Of a stretch of 64,000 nt of DNA, positions 15,282 through 22,594 are shown one piece after another. The stretch is from positions 1 through 64,000 of the forward strand of contig JAEEQE010000002.1 of NCBI GenBank assembly GCA_016285145.1, written 5' to 3'. The stretch's first letter is position 1. The number at the start of each line of letters is the position of its first letter. Made by a program: the position numbers and the translations under genes. The notes beneath the pieces are model-generated. The model searched no databases, was not told the origin of the DNA, and worked only from the letters and a program-made list of their open reading frames with translations. The DNA comes from Bacteroidales bacterium (GTDB lineage Bacteria > Bacteroidota > Bacteroidia > Bacteroidales > WCHB1-69).

Positions 15282-16306
15282 CGCGCCACCTCCATTTCTT
15301 CCAATTGGCGTACTCTCTCCTCCAAGTCAAGAATGTACAGGGTCATCTCCTCAATCTTTTTCAGCAACAGCATATTCATGTCGCCAAGGTCCACACCATT
15401 TTGTTCCACTTCCGTGGCGGCCGGCACCCCGGGCAGATGCCCATTGGTTTTCACGAACTGGCTCAAATCCTGTAATTTCATCAGAGGATAAGTCTTTTCA
15501 AAGACGTAATCGGGCCAGCAGGGGCTGCCTTCAAGCGACACACGCACTTCCTTGGCGCAGATGTTGCCGTTGACTGTCAGCTTCGCTAGAGGCCTGTTTG
15601 TCCCGATACCGACATTGCCACTATCTGACAGGAACAAACCATAGTTAAACCCAATATTTTGGCTGTCCCAGGTCTTCCAGAAATTCAAGCCATAGCCGTC
15701 CACATCATTGTTCATGTATTCAATCCCCCACGCCCCGTATGGGTATGCGCTGTTGACTTCAGAACCGAAAAGGAGGGACCCATTGGCGGAACCCGGTGCT
15801 TTGGCAGAAGTATGTGAAATCAGGATGTTGTGATCCACAACATGAATCTTCTGCTTGGGTTTTAAAGTGTTGAACCCCACATAGCCGTTAGTGTCGATAA
15901 CCATACCACTCCCATTATTCAAAATTCTCAAATTGGCTTTCTCCCTTTGAAGAATGGAAGCTTCTTTACCCATTAGTTCTATAATAAAACCATCAAATTC
16001 TGTAGTTCCTGTAGATACACTTGTCATTCGAATGCTATTTTTGACGGGTTTTTGTGACGGATCATGCAAGTGAAGTGTAGATACAGGAGAATTCGTTCCG
16101 ATGCCTAAATAATTATTGTTTGAAGGGATATAGACTCTTGGGGTGTTATTTGTTTTGATTATGAACGGATACGCGTTAGTGGTTCCAATGAAAGAACTGG
16201 ATGTGGCGTTACCATTGCCTGAAAGAGACCAATAGTTCACTTGTGCTTTTGTAATCGTAAAAACAAAGCAAACTAAAAACAAGACAATCGTAATTTTTTT
16301 TGGCAT
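15278..16306 (-). CDS. Fibre-like surface protein with GIGT repeats
   Basis: 342 residues. Signal peptide 1-22 (MPKKITIVLFLVCFVFTITK then AQ). The body has repeated short strands of the type LGIGTNSPVSTLHLHD (about 57-72), GFNTLKPKQKIHVVDH and VGIGTNRPLAKLTVNGNI, as in phage tail-fibre and Bacteroidetes surface proteins. The end, PDYVFEKTYPLMKLQDLSQF and HLPGVPAATEVEQNGVDLGD followed by a coiled coil, is a common Bacteroidetes C-terminal module, probably for trimerisation. The frame is open to 16543, but that extension reads through the 12-bp tandem repeats and the -7 box at 16351-16358, so the start at 16306 is chosen. First gene of the four-gene operon. Confidence 0.82.
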   Translation of the reverse strand: MPKKITIVLFLVCFVFTITKAQVNYWSLSGNGNATSSSFIGTTNAYPFIIKTNNTPRVYIPSNNNYLGIGTNSPVSTLHLHDPSQKPVKNSIRMTSVSTGTTEFDGFIIELMGKEASILQREKANLRILNNGSGMVIDTNGYVGFNTLKPKQKIHVVDHNILISHTSAKAPGSANGSLLFGSEVNSAYPYGAWGIEYMNNDVDGYGLNFWKTWDSQNIGFNYGLFLSDSGNVGIGTNRPLAKLTVNGNICAKEVRVSLEGSPCWPDYVFEKTYPLMKLQDLSQFVKTNGHLPGVPAATEVEQNGVDLGDMNMLLLKKIEEMTLYILDLEERVRQLEEMEVAR

Positions 16307-16350
16307 GACAATGAATTTTATGGTTGTTGGCTTATTTGAATTATCCCGCC

Positions 16351-16358
16351 CAAAAATA
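16351..16358 (-). promoter_or_regulatory. -7 box for the fibre/duplicate/protease operon
   Basis: Reverse strand TATTTTTG, 45 bp before the ATG at 16306. A TTTTG at 16378-16374 is a possible -33 element, but with a short 15-bp spacer. Confidence 0.55.
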
Positions 16359-16409
16359 ACATATTTCCACATACAAAATCCGCCGTCAAAGGGCGAGGGG
16401 GCGGAAATG

Positions 16410-16577
16410 TGACGAAACGGCCAAAAATGAGAGAATAAATGAGAGAATAAATGAGAGAATAAATTATGTTGTATATGGTTGTAAACCATCGTTTTACGGT
16501 CTTTTTTGATTTCAAGAATTTCCCTCAAAACCGATTTCGTCACATTATGACGAAACGGTCCAAAATGAGAGAATAAA
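16410..16577. promoter_or_regulatory. Candidate operator cluster: repeated TGACGAAACGG blocks and tandem 12-mers
   Basis: TGACGAAACGG, then CCAAAAATGAGAGAATAAA, spans 16410-16439 and recurs with a single-base change and a one-base deletion at 16548-16577. In the first block the 12-mer ATGAGAGAATAA is repeated three times in tandem (16428-16463). In the second block the left end is one arm of a palindrome, TTTCGTCA (16535-16542) and TGACGAAA (16548-16555), with outer ACCG/CGGT. All lies 50-220 bp upstream of the operon's -7 box. Operator function is inferred from symmetry and repetition. Confidence 0.5.
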
Positions 16578-16785
16578 ATTGGTGTTCTGAAGAAAAAAAA
16601 CAGGAAAAAAAGCAGGCAATCCGGATTTCACTTGGGGGTCGTAATACAGCTTGCTTTTTGTTGTGTTTTGCTACTTGTCTTTCATGGCATCTCCCTGCTT
16701 CGTCCAGTGGCCTACCCGTGCCTGTACAAGGAGTTCATGTGCGCGGGCATCGTGCTCATGTCCCGCAATTGCTTCGTGATGGGCC

Positions 16786-16977
16786 ATGGCATGGCGGATC
16801 TACGACTACATTGCCAGTCATCCGCGCTGTTCGGCACAGGACATCCAGGGACAGACCGGGCTGGCCCCGAGCAGCGTTTACCGCTACATCCACCTGCTGA
16901 AGGAGGACGGCCTCATCGACCGTGAAGGCTCCAACAAGACGGGTGGGTATTGTGCCACTCTGAAGGATGAGAATTAG
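16786..16977 (+). pseudogene. HTH fragment, probable gene remnant
   Basis: A 63-codon frame encodes a winged-helix domain: RIYDYIASHPRCSAQDIQGQ, SSVYRYIHLLKEDGLIDREG and SNKTGGYCATL. The ending resembles C-terminal HTH domains of AlbA-2/divergent-AAA-4 proteins (RecG-like), where IERIGSNKTGYW is common. An in-frame stop lies at 16777-16779, just before the ATG, and nothing upstream in another frame is clearly homologous. It is either a small free-standing DNA-binding protein or the tail of a decayed larger gene; the second seems likelier. The stop codon abuts, and is partly made from, an interspersed repeat (ATTAGCCGTTGGC). Confidence 0.4.
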
Positions 16978-17100
16978 CCGTTGGCTTTTTGCTTTATAGT
17001 TAAGAAGTTAAGGAACTAAGGAGTTAAGTGAGTTGGCCATTAGCTATTAGCCGTTAGCTGTTGGCTTTTCTCTAAACTATAAACTCTCAACTCTAAACTC
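16973..17100 (+). repeat. Cluster of interspersed repeats
   Basis: In order: ATTAGCCGTTGGCTTTTT (16973-16990), AGTTAAG/GAGTTAAG words (16998-17030), GGCCATTAGCTATTAGCCG then TTAGCTGTTGGCTTTTC (17034-17068), and TAAACTC words (17070-17100). It combines all the word types found separately elsewhere in the window. Confidence 0.7.
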
Positions 17101-17178
17101 AATAGTTGGAGAACACGTGCGACAAAGATATACAGTTATTTCCGAAAGTGCGACTGAAAAAAATGAAGGAACCCTCTC

Positions 17179-17290
17179 TGACGTCAAATATTCGTTAAAC
17201 TATTTCTTCGTTCACCCCATATATCGAATTTTCACCACAAAAAAAATGAGGGTACCCGCAAAAAAAGTGAGGGTACCCTCACTTTCGTCA
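17179..17290. promoter_or_regulatory. Candidate operators upstream of the lipoprotein gene
   Basis: TGACGTCAAATATTCG (17179-17194) contains a perfect 8-bp palindrome. TGAGGGTACCC (17247-17257) precedes a perfect 16-bp palindrome GTGAGGGTACCCTCAC (17267-17282), each after a run of A. TTTCGTCAAATATCC follows at 17283. The TTCGTCA/GACGTCAAATAT core is shared between the two ends. Function is inferred. Confidence 0.5.
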
Positions 17291-17351
17291 AATATCCACA
17301 TATTTTCACACTTTTGTAAACATTTTATTCATGTTTTAAGCGTTTTCGTTG

Positions 17352-17359
17352 TACTTTTG
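17352..17359 (+). promoter_or_regulatory. -7 box for the lipoprotein gene
   Basis: TACTTTTG, 24 bp before the ATG at 17384, followed by GCCGCC as at other promoters in the window. Confidence 0.6.
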
Positions 17360-17383
17360 CCGCCGGTTTTAAACAAAAAGTCT

Positions 17384-17893
17384 ATGAAAAATTACAAGTT
17401 TATCATCTTTTCAGTGCTGGTTTCCATATTTTTTTCAGCCTGTCAGAAAAATCAGGAGAAGATTGCTCCCATGCCTACTTCCCGATTGGTGCCTATTGAT
17501 TCGAACAACCGTAGCGGTTCGACCATGTATCAAATGGTAACAGAAATAGGTCACCTTGCCAAAGATTGCAACAACAGTTGCATTTATGTGGACGGACAAC
17601 TAACACATGTGGATTGCATGGGAGTGGGGAACATTTGTTTGTTGATGGAGACTGTCAACATCGTTCCGGACACGGCTGGAACTTATACAGCCACCACTAC
17701 TGACATCACCTCGCTCACTTCGGAAGATTTCTTCGACATGCCCGCACGTTCTTTCTGTGTTCAAATCGGTATTTTCACGTCGCCACTTTGGCTGAACATC
17801 CCCGCCCAGCTGGTTACCCGTGACCCCATAACCGAACAATTCACCTTTACAGGTTTGTTTTACACAGAATATCAATACTATAGCAACAATTAG
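17384..17893 (+). CDS. Small lipoprotein of unknown function
   Basis: 169 residues. The signal ends in a lipobox (FFSAC, Cys18), so the protein is a lipoprotein. The mature part (about 150 residues) has six cysteines counting Cys18, with [19 protein letters not shown] in the middle and a [20 protein letters not shown] strand region, and looks like a compact beta-rich domain. I do not recognise the family. The start is set at 17384 because the -7 box is just upstream; the longer open frame to 17117 reads through the operators. It is monocistronic, with a terminator 26 bp after the stop. Confidence 0.7.
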   Translation: MKNYKFIIFSVLVSIFFSACQKNQEKIAPMPTSRLVPIDSNNRSGSTMYQMVTEIGHLAKDCNNSCIYVDGQLTHVDCMGVGNICLLMETVNIVPDTAGTYTATTTDITSLTSEDFFDMPARSFCVQIGIFTSPLWLNIPAQLVTRDPITEQFTFTGLFYTEYQYYSNN

Positions 17894-17918
17894 GTTAACA
17901 AATATTACTTTTTTTGTG

Positions 17919-17950
17919 ACGGGAACAATCGACAGGCTGTTCCCGTTTTT
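17919..17950 (+). terminator. Terminator after the lipoprotein gene
   Basis: ACGGGAACA (17919-17927) pairs with TGTTCCCGT (17938-17946), a perfect 9-bp stem with a 10-nt loop, followed by TTTT. Confidence 0.8.
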
Positions 17951-18005
17951 ATATAATGCAGATGAGTGTATGTGGGATAAGCAGTCAAAAACGAACATTT
18001 TTTTG

Positions 18006-18013
18006 TACTTTTG
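18006..18013 (+). promoter_or_regulatory. -7 box for mutS
   Basis: TACTTTTG, 19 bp before the ATG at 18033. It places the mutS start downstream of the longer in-frame start at 17916. Confidence 0.6.
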
Positions 18014-18032
18014 CATCCTTTTAAAAAAACAC

Positions 18033-20639
18033 ATGGAAAAATCTGCAGAAACTCCGTTGATGAGGCAATATAACAAGTTCAAGGCACAGCATCCGGATGC
18101 CATTTTGCTATTCCGGGTGGGTGACTTTTATGAGACTTACGGAGCGGATGCTATTGAATCATCCAAGATATTGGGGATTACGCTCACAAAGCACGGGAAA
18201 GGACCCACCGTAACGGAACTTGCCGGATTTCCCCACCATGCGCTGGATGTATATCTGCCCAGGTTAGTGCGCGCCGGCAAGCGTGTGGCTATTTGCGAGC
18301 AACTCGAAGACCCCAAATTGACCAAAACCCTTGTCAAGCGTGGCATCACCGAGATGGTCACGCCGGGCGTGTCCGTAAACGACAAAGTGCTGGAGCAACG
18401 CGAGAACAACTTTCTGTCGGCCATCCAGTTCGGCGACAAGATTTGTGGTATCGCCTTCGTGGATATCTCCACTGGCGAATTCTACATCGCCGAAGGTGAC
18501 TATGACTATATTGACAAACTGTTCCAGAATTTCAAACCTTCGGAACTGGTTATCCAAAAGAACAGAGTTACCGCTTTCCGGGAGCATTTCGGAGAAAAGA
18601 TGCTCCTTACCACGTTAGACGACTGGGTGTTCACTATTGATTTTGCCAACGAGCTACTCACCAAGCACTTCCAGACAACCTCTTTGAAAGGCTTTGGAGT
18701 GGACAATCTTCCCACCGGCATCATAGCCGCTGGTGCCGCATTGCATTATCTATACGAAACCCAGAACCACAAGATTCAACATATCAATAAAATAAATCGT
18801 ATTGAAGAGGAGCACTACGTCTGGCTCGACCGTTTCACCATCCGCAATCTGGAACTGGTACACACGCCCAACGAAAATGCCGTGACGCTTTTGCAGATTT
18901 TAGATGAGACACAGACCCCGATGGGCTCGCGCATGCTCCGCAAGTGGATGCTGATGCCTCTCAAGGAGAAGGTACTCATTGACGAACGTCTTTCCGTGGT
19001 GGACTATCTCACGCAACACGAGGAGTTGTGCGACGAGCTGACGAACACGCTGAAGCGCACGGGCGACCTGGAGCGCATGGTGTCGAAAATAGCCACCGGA
19101 AAAATCAATCCCCGTGAAATACTGCAACTTGCACGCGCACTTCGTTCCATTGAGAAGATGAAGGAACTTTGCCAAACGGTGGACCAGCCCGCCCTTGCCA
19201 AGATTGCGGAACAGTTGAACCCTTGCCTGTCGGTATGCACGCGCATTGAGAAAGAGATTCAGGAAGACCCGCCTGTCGTGGTCAGCAAAGGTGGCGTGTT
19301 CCAGCGCGGGGTGGACGCGGAATTAGACGACCTTTTCGCCCTTGCCACCAACAGCAAGGAGGTGCTGGCCGACATTCAGCGCCGAGAAGCGGAACGCACG
19401 GGCATCACTTCCCTGAAAATCGGATTCAACAACGTATTCGGCTACTATTTGGAGGTTTCCAACACTCACAAGAGCAAGGTGCCGCCGGAGTGGACCCGCA
19501 AACAAACGCTGACCAACGGTGAGCGCTATATCACGGAAGAACTCAAAGAGTTAGAGGCCAAAATTTTAGGTGCCCAGGACAAAATGCTGGAGATTGAGGC
19601 AAGATTATACAACGAGCTTATCGTCAGCCTGTTGGACTACATTGCCACCATCCAGTTGGATGCCCGGTTGGCCGCCCGTTTGGATGTGCTGCTCTGTTTT
19701 GCCACCGTATCCAAGGCCAACCATTACACCAAACCCACCATCAATGAAGGTAAGGCTCTCAAAATCAAAGCGGGACGGCATCCTGTGATTGAACAGCAAC
19801 TGCCTCCCGGGGAGAAGTATATCTCCAACGACATCTATTTGGATAACGACAAGCAGCAAATCATTATCATCACAGGACCGAATATGTCGGGTAAATCGGC
19901 GTTATTGCGCCAAACGGCCCTCATCGTACTCATGGCGCAGATGGGCTGCTTTGTGCCCGCCGTGAGCGCTGACATCGGCTTGGTGGACAAGATTTTCACC
20001 CGCGTGGGTGCTTCCGACAATATCTCCACCGGCGAATCCACATTCATGGTGGAGATGAACGAAACGGCCAGTATCCTGAACAACATCTCCAGCCGAAGCC
20101 TGATCTTGTTGGACGAAATCGGGCGGGGCACGAGCACCTACGACGGCGTGTCCATCGCCTGGTCCATCGCAGAATACCTGCATGAGAACCCCTACCACCG
20201 TGCCAAGGTGCTGTTTGCCACCCATTACCACGAACTGAACGACATGGCGGCACAGTTTCACCGTATCAAGAACTTTCATGTGTCGGTGAAGGAGATTGAC
20301 AATAAGATCTTCTTTCTGCGCAAGTTAGAACAGGGTGGCAGCGAGCACAGCTTCGGCATCCACGTGGCCCGCATGGCGGGAATGCCCTCTCAGGTGCTCA
20401 AGCGTGCCGACGAAATCCTGAAGCAATTGGAGAAAACACGCACCAATGCCAATGGTGAAAAAACATCCATTGAAAAATCATCTCCCGGATACCAACTGAG
20501 TTTCATCAATCTGGACGACCCTTTGCTGTTGGAAGTCAAGGATCTGATCATCGGATTGAACATCAACGGGCTCACCCCTGTGGAGGCCTTGATGAAACTG
20601 AACGAGATCCAACAACTGCTCACCACCGGGAAAAAATAA
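18033..20639 (+). CDS. mutS: DNA mismatch repair protein MutS
   Basis: 868 residues, full length. The mismatch-recognition domain has [29 protein letters not shown] (the Phe-X-Glu wedge) near residue 30. The connector, lever and clamp domains follow, and the ABC-type ATPase has Walker [14 protein letters not shown], the Walker B segment [20 protein letters not shown] and LFATHYHEL. The C-terminus includes the ENGLT-like end [18 protein letters not shown]. It detects mispairs and recruits MutL, in the cytoplasm. The gene directly downstream begins 9 bp later, so the two are probably cotranscribed. Confidence 0.97.
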   Translation: MEKSAETPLMRQYNKFKAQHPDAILLFRVGDFYETYGADAIESSKILGITLTKHGKGPTVTELAGFPHHALDVYLPRLVRAGKRVAICEQLEDPKLTKTLVKRGITEMVTPGVSVNDKVLEQRENNFLSAIQFGDKICGIAFVDISTGEFYIAEGDYDYIDKLFQNFKPSELVIQKNRVTAFREHFGEKMLLTTLDDWVFTIDFANELLTKHFQTTSLKGFGVDNLPTGIIAAGAALHYLYETQNHKIQHINKINRIEEEHYVWLDRFTIRNLELVHTPNENAVTLLQILDETQTPMGSRMLRKWMLMPLKEKVLIDERLSVVDYLTQHEELCDELTNTLKRTGDLERMVSKIATGKINPREILQLARALRSIEKMKELCQTVDQPALAKIAEQLNPCLSVCTRIEKEIQEDPPVVVSKGGVFQRGVDAELDDLFALATNSKEVLADIQRREAERTGITSLKIGFNNVFGYYLEVSNTHKSKVPPEWTRKQTLTNGERYITEELKELEAKILGAQDKMLEIEARLYNELIVSLLDYIATIQLDARLAARLDVLLCFATVSKANHYTKPTINEGKALKIKAGRHPVIEQQLPPGEKYISNDIYLDNDKQQIIIITGPNMSGKSALLRQTALIVLMAQMGCFVPAVSADIGLVDKIFTRVGASDNISTGESTFMVEMNETASILNNISSRSLILLDEIGRGTSTYDGVSIAWSIAEYLHENPYHRAKVLFATHYHELNDMAAQFHRIKNFHVSVKEIDNKIFFLRKLEQGGSEHSFGIHVARMAGMPSQVLKRADEILKQLEKTRTNANGEKTSIEKSSPGYQLSFINLDDPLLLEVKDLIIGLNINGLTPVEALMKLNEIQQLLTTGKK

Positions 20640-20648
20640 ATTTGAACA

Positions 20649-21713
20649 ATGAAAAAAACACTGATTATCTGGGCAATCCTGTTGCCCACCATATTATTTT
20701 CTCAAAAAGAATACACATTCAAGGCCTATCGCGGCACCGTTCCCGATGGTTACAACTTTTGGGTGTCGATACCGGACACATACGAAGAACAAAAAGAAAA
20801 AATGCCAGTCATTATTTTCCTGCACGGACATAGTTTGTGCGGCAGCGACCTCAACCGCGTGCGCAAATATGGCTGTCTGGATGCCATTTCGATGGGCCGC
20901 GACATCAACGCCCTGATTATCGCCCCGCAGAATCCGGGTCCGCCTTGGAACCCACAGAAAATCCACAACGTTTTTAACTGGGTGAAAAACCATTACGCGA
21001 TGGACACAACGCGCATTTACGTCATCGGCATGAGTCAGGGTGGCTATGGAACTTTCGATTATGTGGCCACTTATCCGGATGAGATAGCCGCTGCCATGGC
21101 CCTTTGCGGCGGAAGTGCACGTCGGGATTTTTGTGGTCTCAACCGTGTGCCTTTATGGATCATCCACGGCACCGCCGACCGCGATGTGCCCCTCAGCCAG
21201 TCGCAAAAAATTGTGGACGCCATGAAGCAATGCGGGTCCACCAAACTGCTCCGTTTCGACAAGTTCAAGGGGGTGAATCATTCCCAATTAGCCAAAATGT
21301 TCTATCTGGATGACACTTATCGCTGGCTTATGAGCCACACGCTCACCAACAGGGAAGTCAACAAGGATATCCACATCACGGAATCGGACATGGGAGCTGC
21401 CTACCAGAACATTGACCGCACAGCTAACACCATCAAAGTGGAGAATGGCGTATCAAAATCCGTTCAATCCACAGAAAACACACAAGATAGTCCTAAAGAC
21501 ACGCTTGCACCCAAACCCGAAACGAAAACTACGGCTGTTCAAGAACCTATGCACAAGCCCACCGCCAAACCCACCTACCATACGGTCAAGAAAGGCGACA
21601 CGCTGTATGCCATTGCCCGCAAGTATCACACTACGGTGGAAAAGTTGTGTAAACTCAATCACATAAAGGAGACCAGCATTCTTTCCCTCGGACAGAAAAT
21701 AAAAGTGCGGTAA
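20649..21713 (+). CDS. Secreted alpha/beta hydrolase with C-terminal LysM domain
   Basis: 354 residues. Signal peptide 1-19 (MKKTLIIWAILLPTILFSQ). An alpha/beta-hydrolase domain resembling the PHB-depolymerase/feruloyl-esterase and prolyl-oligopeptidase group spans about 20-235: oxyanion region IIFLHGHSLCGSD, nucleophile Ser129 in GMSQGGYG, acid likely in GTADRDVP, and His211 in GVNHSQ. A Pro/Lys/Thr-rich linker (about 245-305) leads to one LysM domain (YHTVKKGDTLYAIARKYHTT, then LSLGQKIKV) at 308-354. LysM binds peptidoglycan, so the esterase is probably held at the cell wall in the periplasm. The natural substrate is unknown. It starts 9 bp after mutS. Confidence 0.85.
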   Translation: MKKTLIIWAILLPTILFSQKEYTFKAYRGTVPDGYNFWVSIPDTYEEQKEKMPVIIFLHGHSLCGSDLNRVRKYGCLDAISMGRDINALIIAPQNPGPPWNPQKIHNVFNWVKNHYAMDTTRIYVIGMSQGGYGTFDYVATYPDEIAAAMALCGGSARRDFCGLNRVPLWIIHGTADRDVPLSQSQKIVDAMKQCGSTKLLRFDKFKGVNHSQLAKMFYLDDTYRWLMSHTLTNREVNKDIHITESDMGAAYQNIDRTANTIKVENGVSKSVQSTENTQDSPKDTLAPKPETKTTAVQEPMHKPTAKPTYHTVKKGDTLYAIARKYHTTVEKLCKLNHIKETSILSLGQKIKVR

Positions 21714-21730
21714 TTAGGAAGAAATGTTTT

Positions 21731-22594
21731 CTACTTCCTGTTTGCGCTTTCCATAGTTATCATTTTATAGACGAGCTCGGCGGCAAGCACGTCCGACACC
21801 TTGCTGTCGGCCTGCGGGCAAAGTTCCACCACATCGAAGCCCACCACATGGCGGCTTTGGAACACCTTTTCCAGAAAGCGCAGGGTGGGGTACCATTGCA
21901 GTCCGCCCGGCAGTGGTGTGCCGGTGGCCGGCAAAATGGAGGGGTCCAATCCGTCCAGATCAAAAGATATATATACATGATCCGTGAGACGCTCCACCGC
22001 TTCATCCATCCAGCGTTCGCGATGCACGATGTCGTGAGCGTAGAATATGTTTTCCGGTACAATATTATGTTTCTCTTCCGTGCATACGCTTCGGATGCCT
22101 ACCTGCACCACGCGGGCGTACTCCTGCGCGCGACGCATGACGCAAGCATGGTTATAGATGGAGTCATGATAGTCGTCGCGCAGGTCGGCGTGTGCATCTA
22201 TCTGCAACACGCTGAGGTCGTTGTATTGCTCACTCACGGCCTGGATGCTTCCTACCGACACCGAATGTTCACCACCTAACAGGATGGGAAACTTATGCAG
22301 GCCGAGGAAATGTTTCACCTTTCGGTAAACGGATTCCACCATGGCATCTGGTGTGGAGAAATCATAATCGGAATGATCTGTATAGATACCGTTTTCACAG
22401 GCTTCTATTCCATATTGCACATCGTATAGCTCCAGACTGTCAGAGGCATCCAAAATGGCTTGCGGTCCCTTGTCCGCTCCTTTCACGAAGGTGCTGGTTC
22501 CGTCATACGGTACGGAAAGGATGGCATAACGGGCTTGGCCGAGGTCGTACAACGGCTCGTCCATGTCTAAGAAATGGTTCATTCGCTTAATCAT
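21731..22594 (-). CDS. speB: Agmatinase / ureohydrolase
   Basis: 287 residues, full length. The binuclear manganese motifs of the ureohydrolase family are present: GGEHSVSVGS, DAHADLRDDYHDS and SFDLDGLDPSILPATGTPLP. Agmatinase splits agmatine into putrescine and urea; the sequence alone does not separate it from related guanidino hydrolases such as guanidinobutyrase, but size and the GTPLPGGL stretch favour agmatinase. The start overlaps the end of uvrA by 8 bp, so it is translationally coupled behind it. It is convergent with the LysM hydrolase gene, 17 bp away. Confidence 0.88.
   Translation of the reverse strand: MIKRMNHFLDMDEPLYDLGQARYAILSVPYDGTSTFVKGADKGPQAILDASDSLELYDVQYGIEACENGIYTDHSDYDFSTPDAMVESVYRKVKHFLGLHKFPILLGGEHSVSVGSIQAVSEQYNDLSVLQIDAHADLRDDYHDSIYNHACVMRRAQEYARVVQVGIRSVCTEEKHNIVPENIFYAHDIVHRERWMDEAVERLTDHVYISFDLDGLDPSILPATGTPLPGGLQWYPTLRFLEKVFQSRHVVGFDVVELCPQADSKVSDVLAAELVYKMITMESANRK

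Larger units (their letters stand above)
16307..16785. other. Intergenic region rich in symmetric and tandem motifs
   Basis: It holds the leftward promoter of the fibre operon and, upstream of it, a repeated TGACGAAACGG block, tandem 12-mers and a palindrome (16410-16577). Bases about 16580-16785 have open frames in two phases but no convincing protein; they may be remnant sequence upstream of the HTH fragment. Confidence 0.6.

Noticed and set aside
16307..16543. N-terminal extension of the fibre-like protein
   Set aside because: It translates the 12-bp repeats as FSHL units, crosses the -7 box, and would bury the signal peptide.
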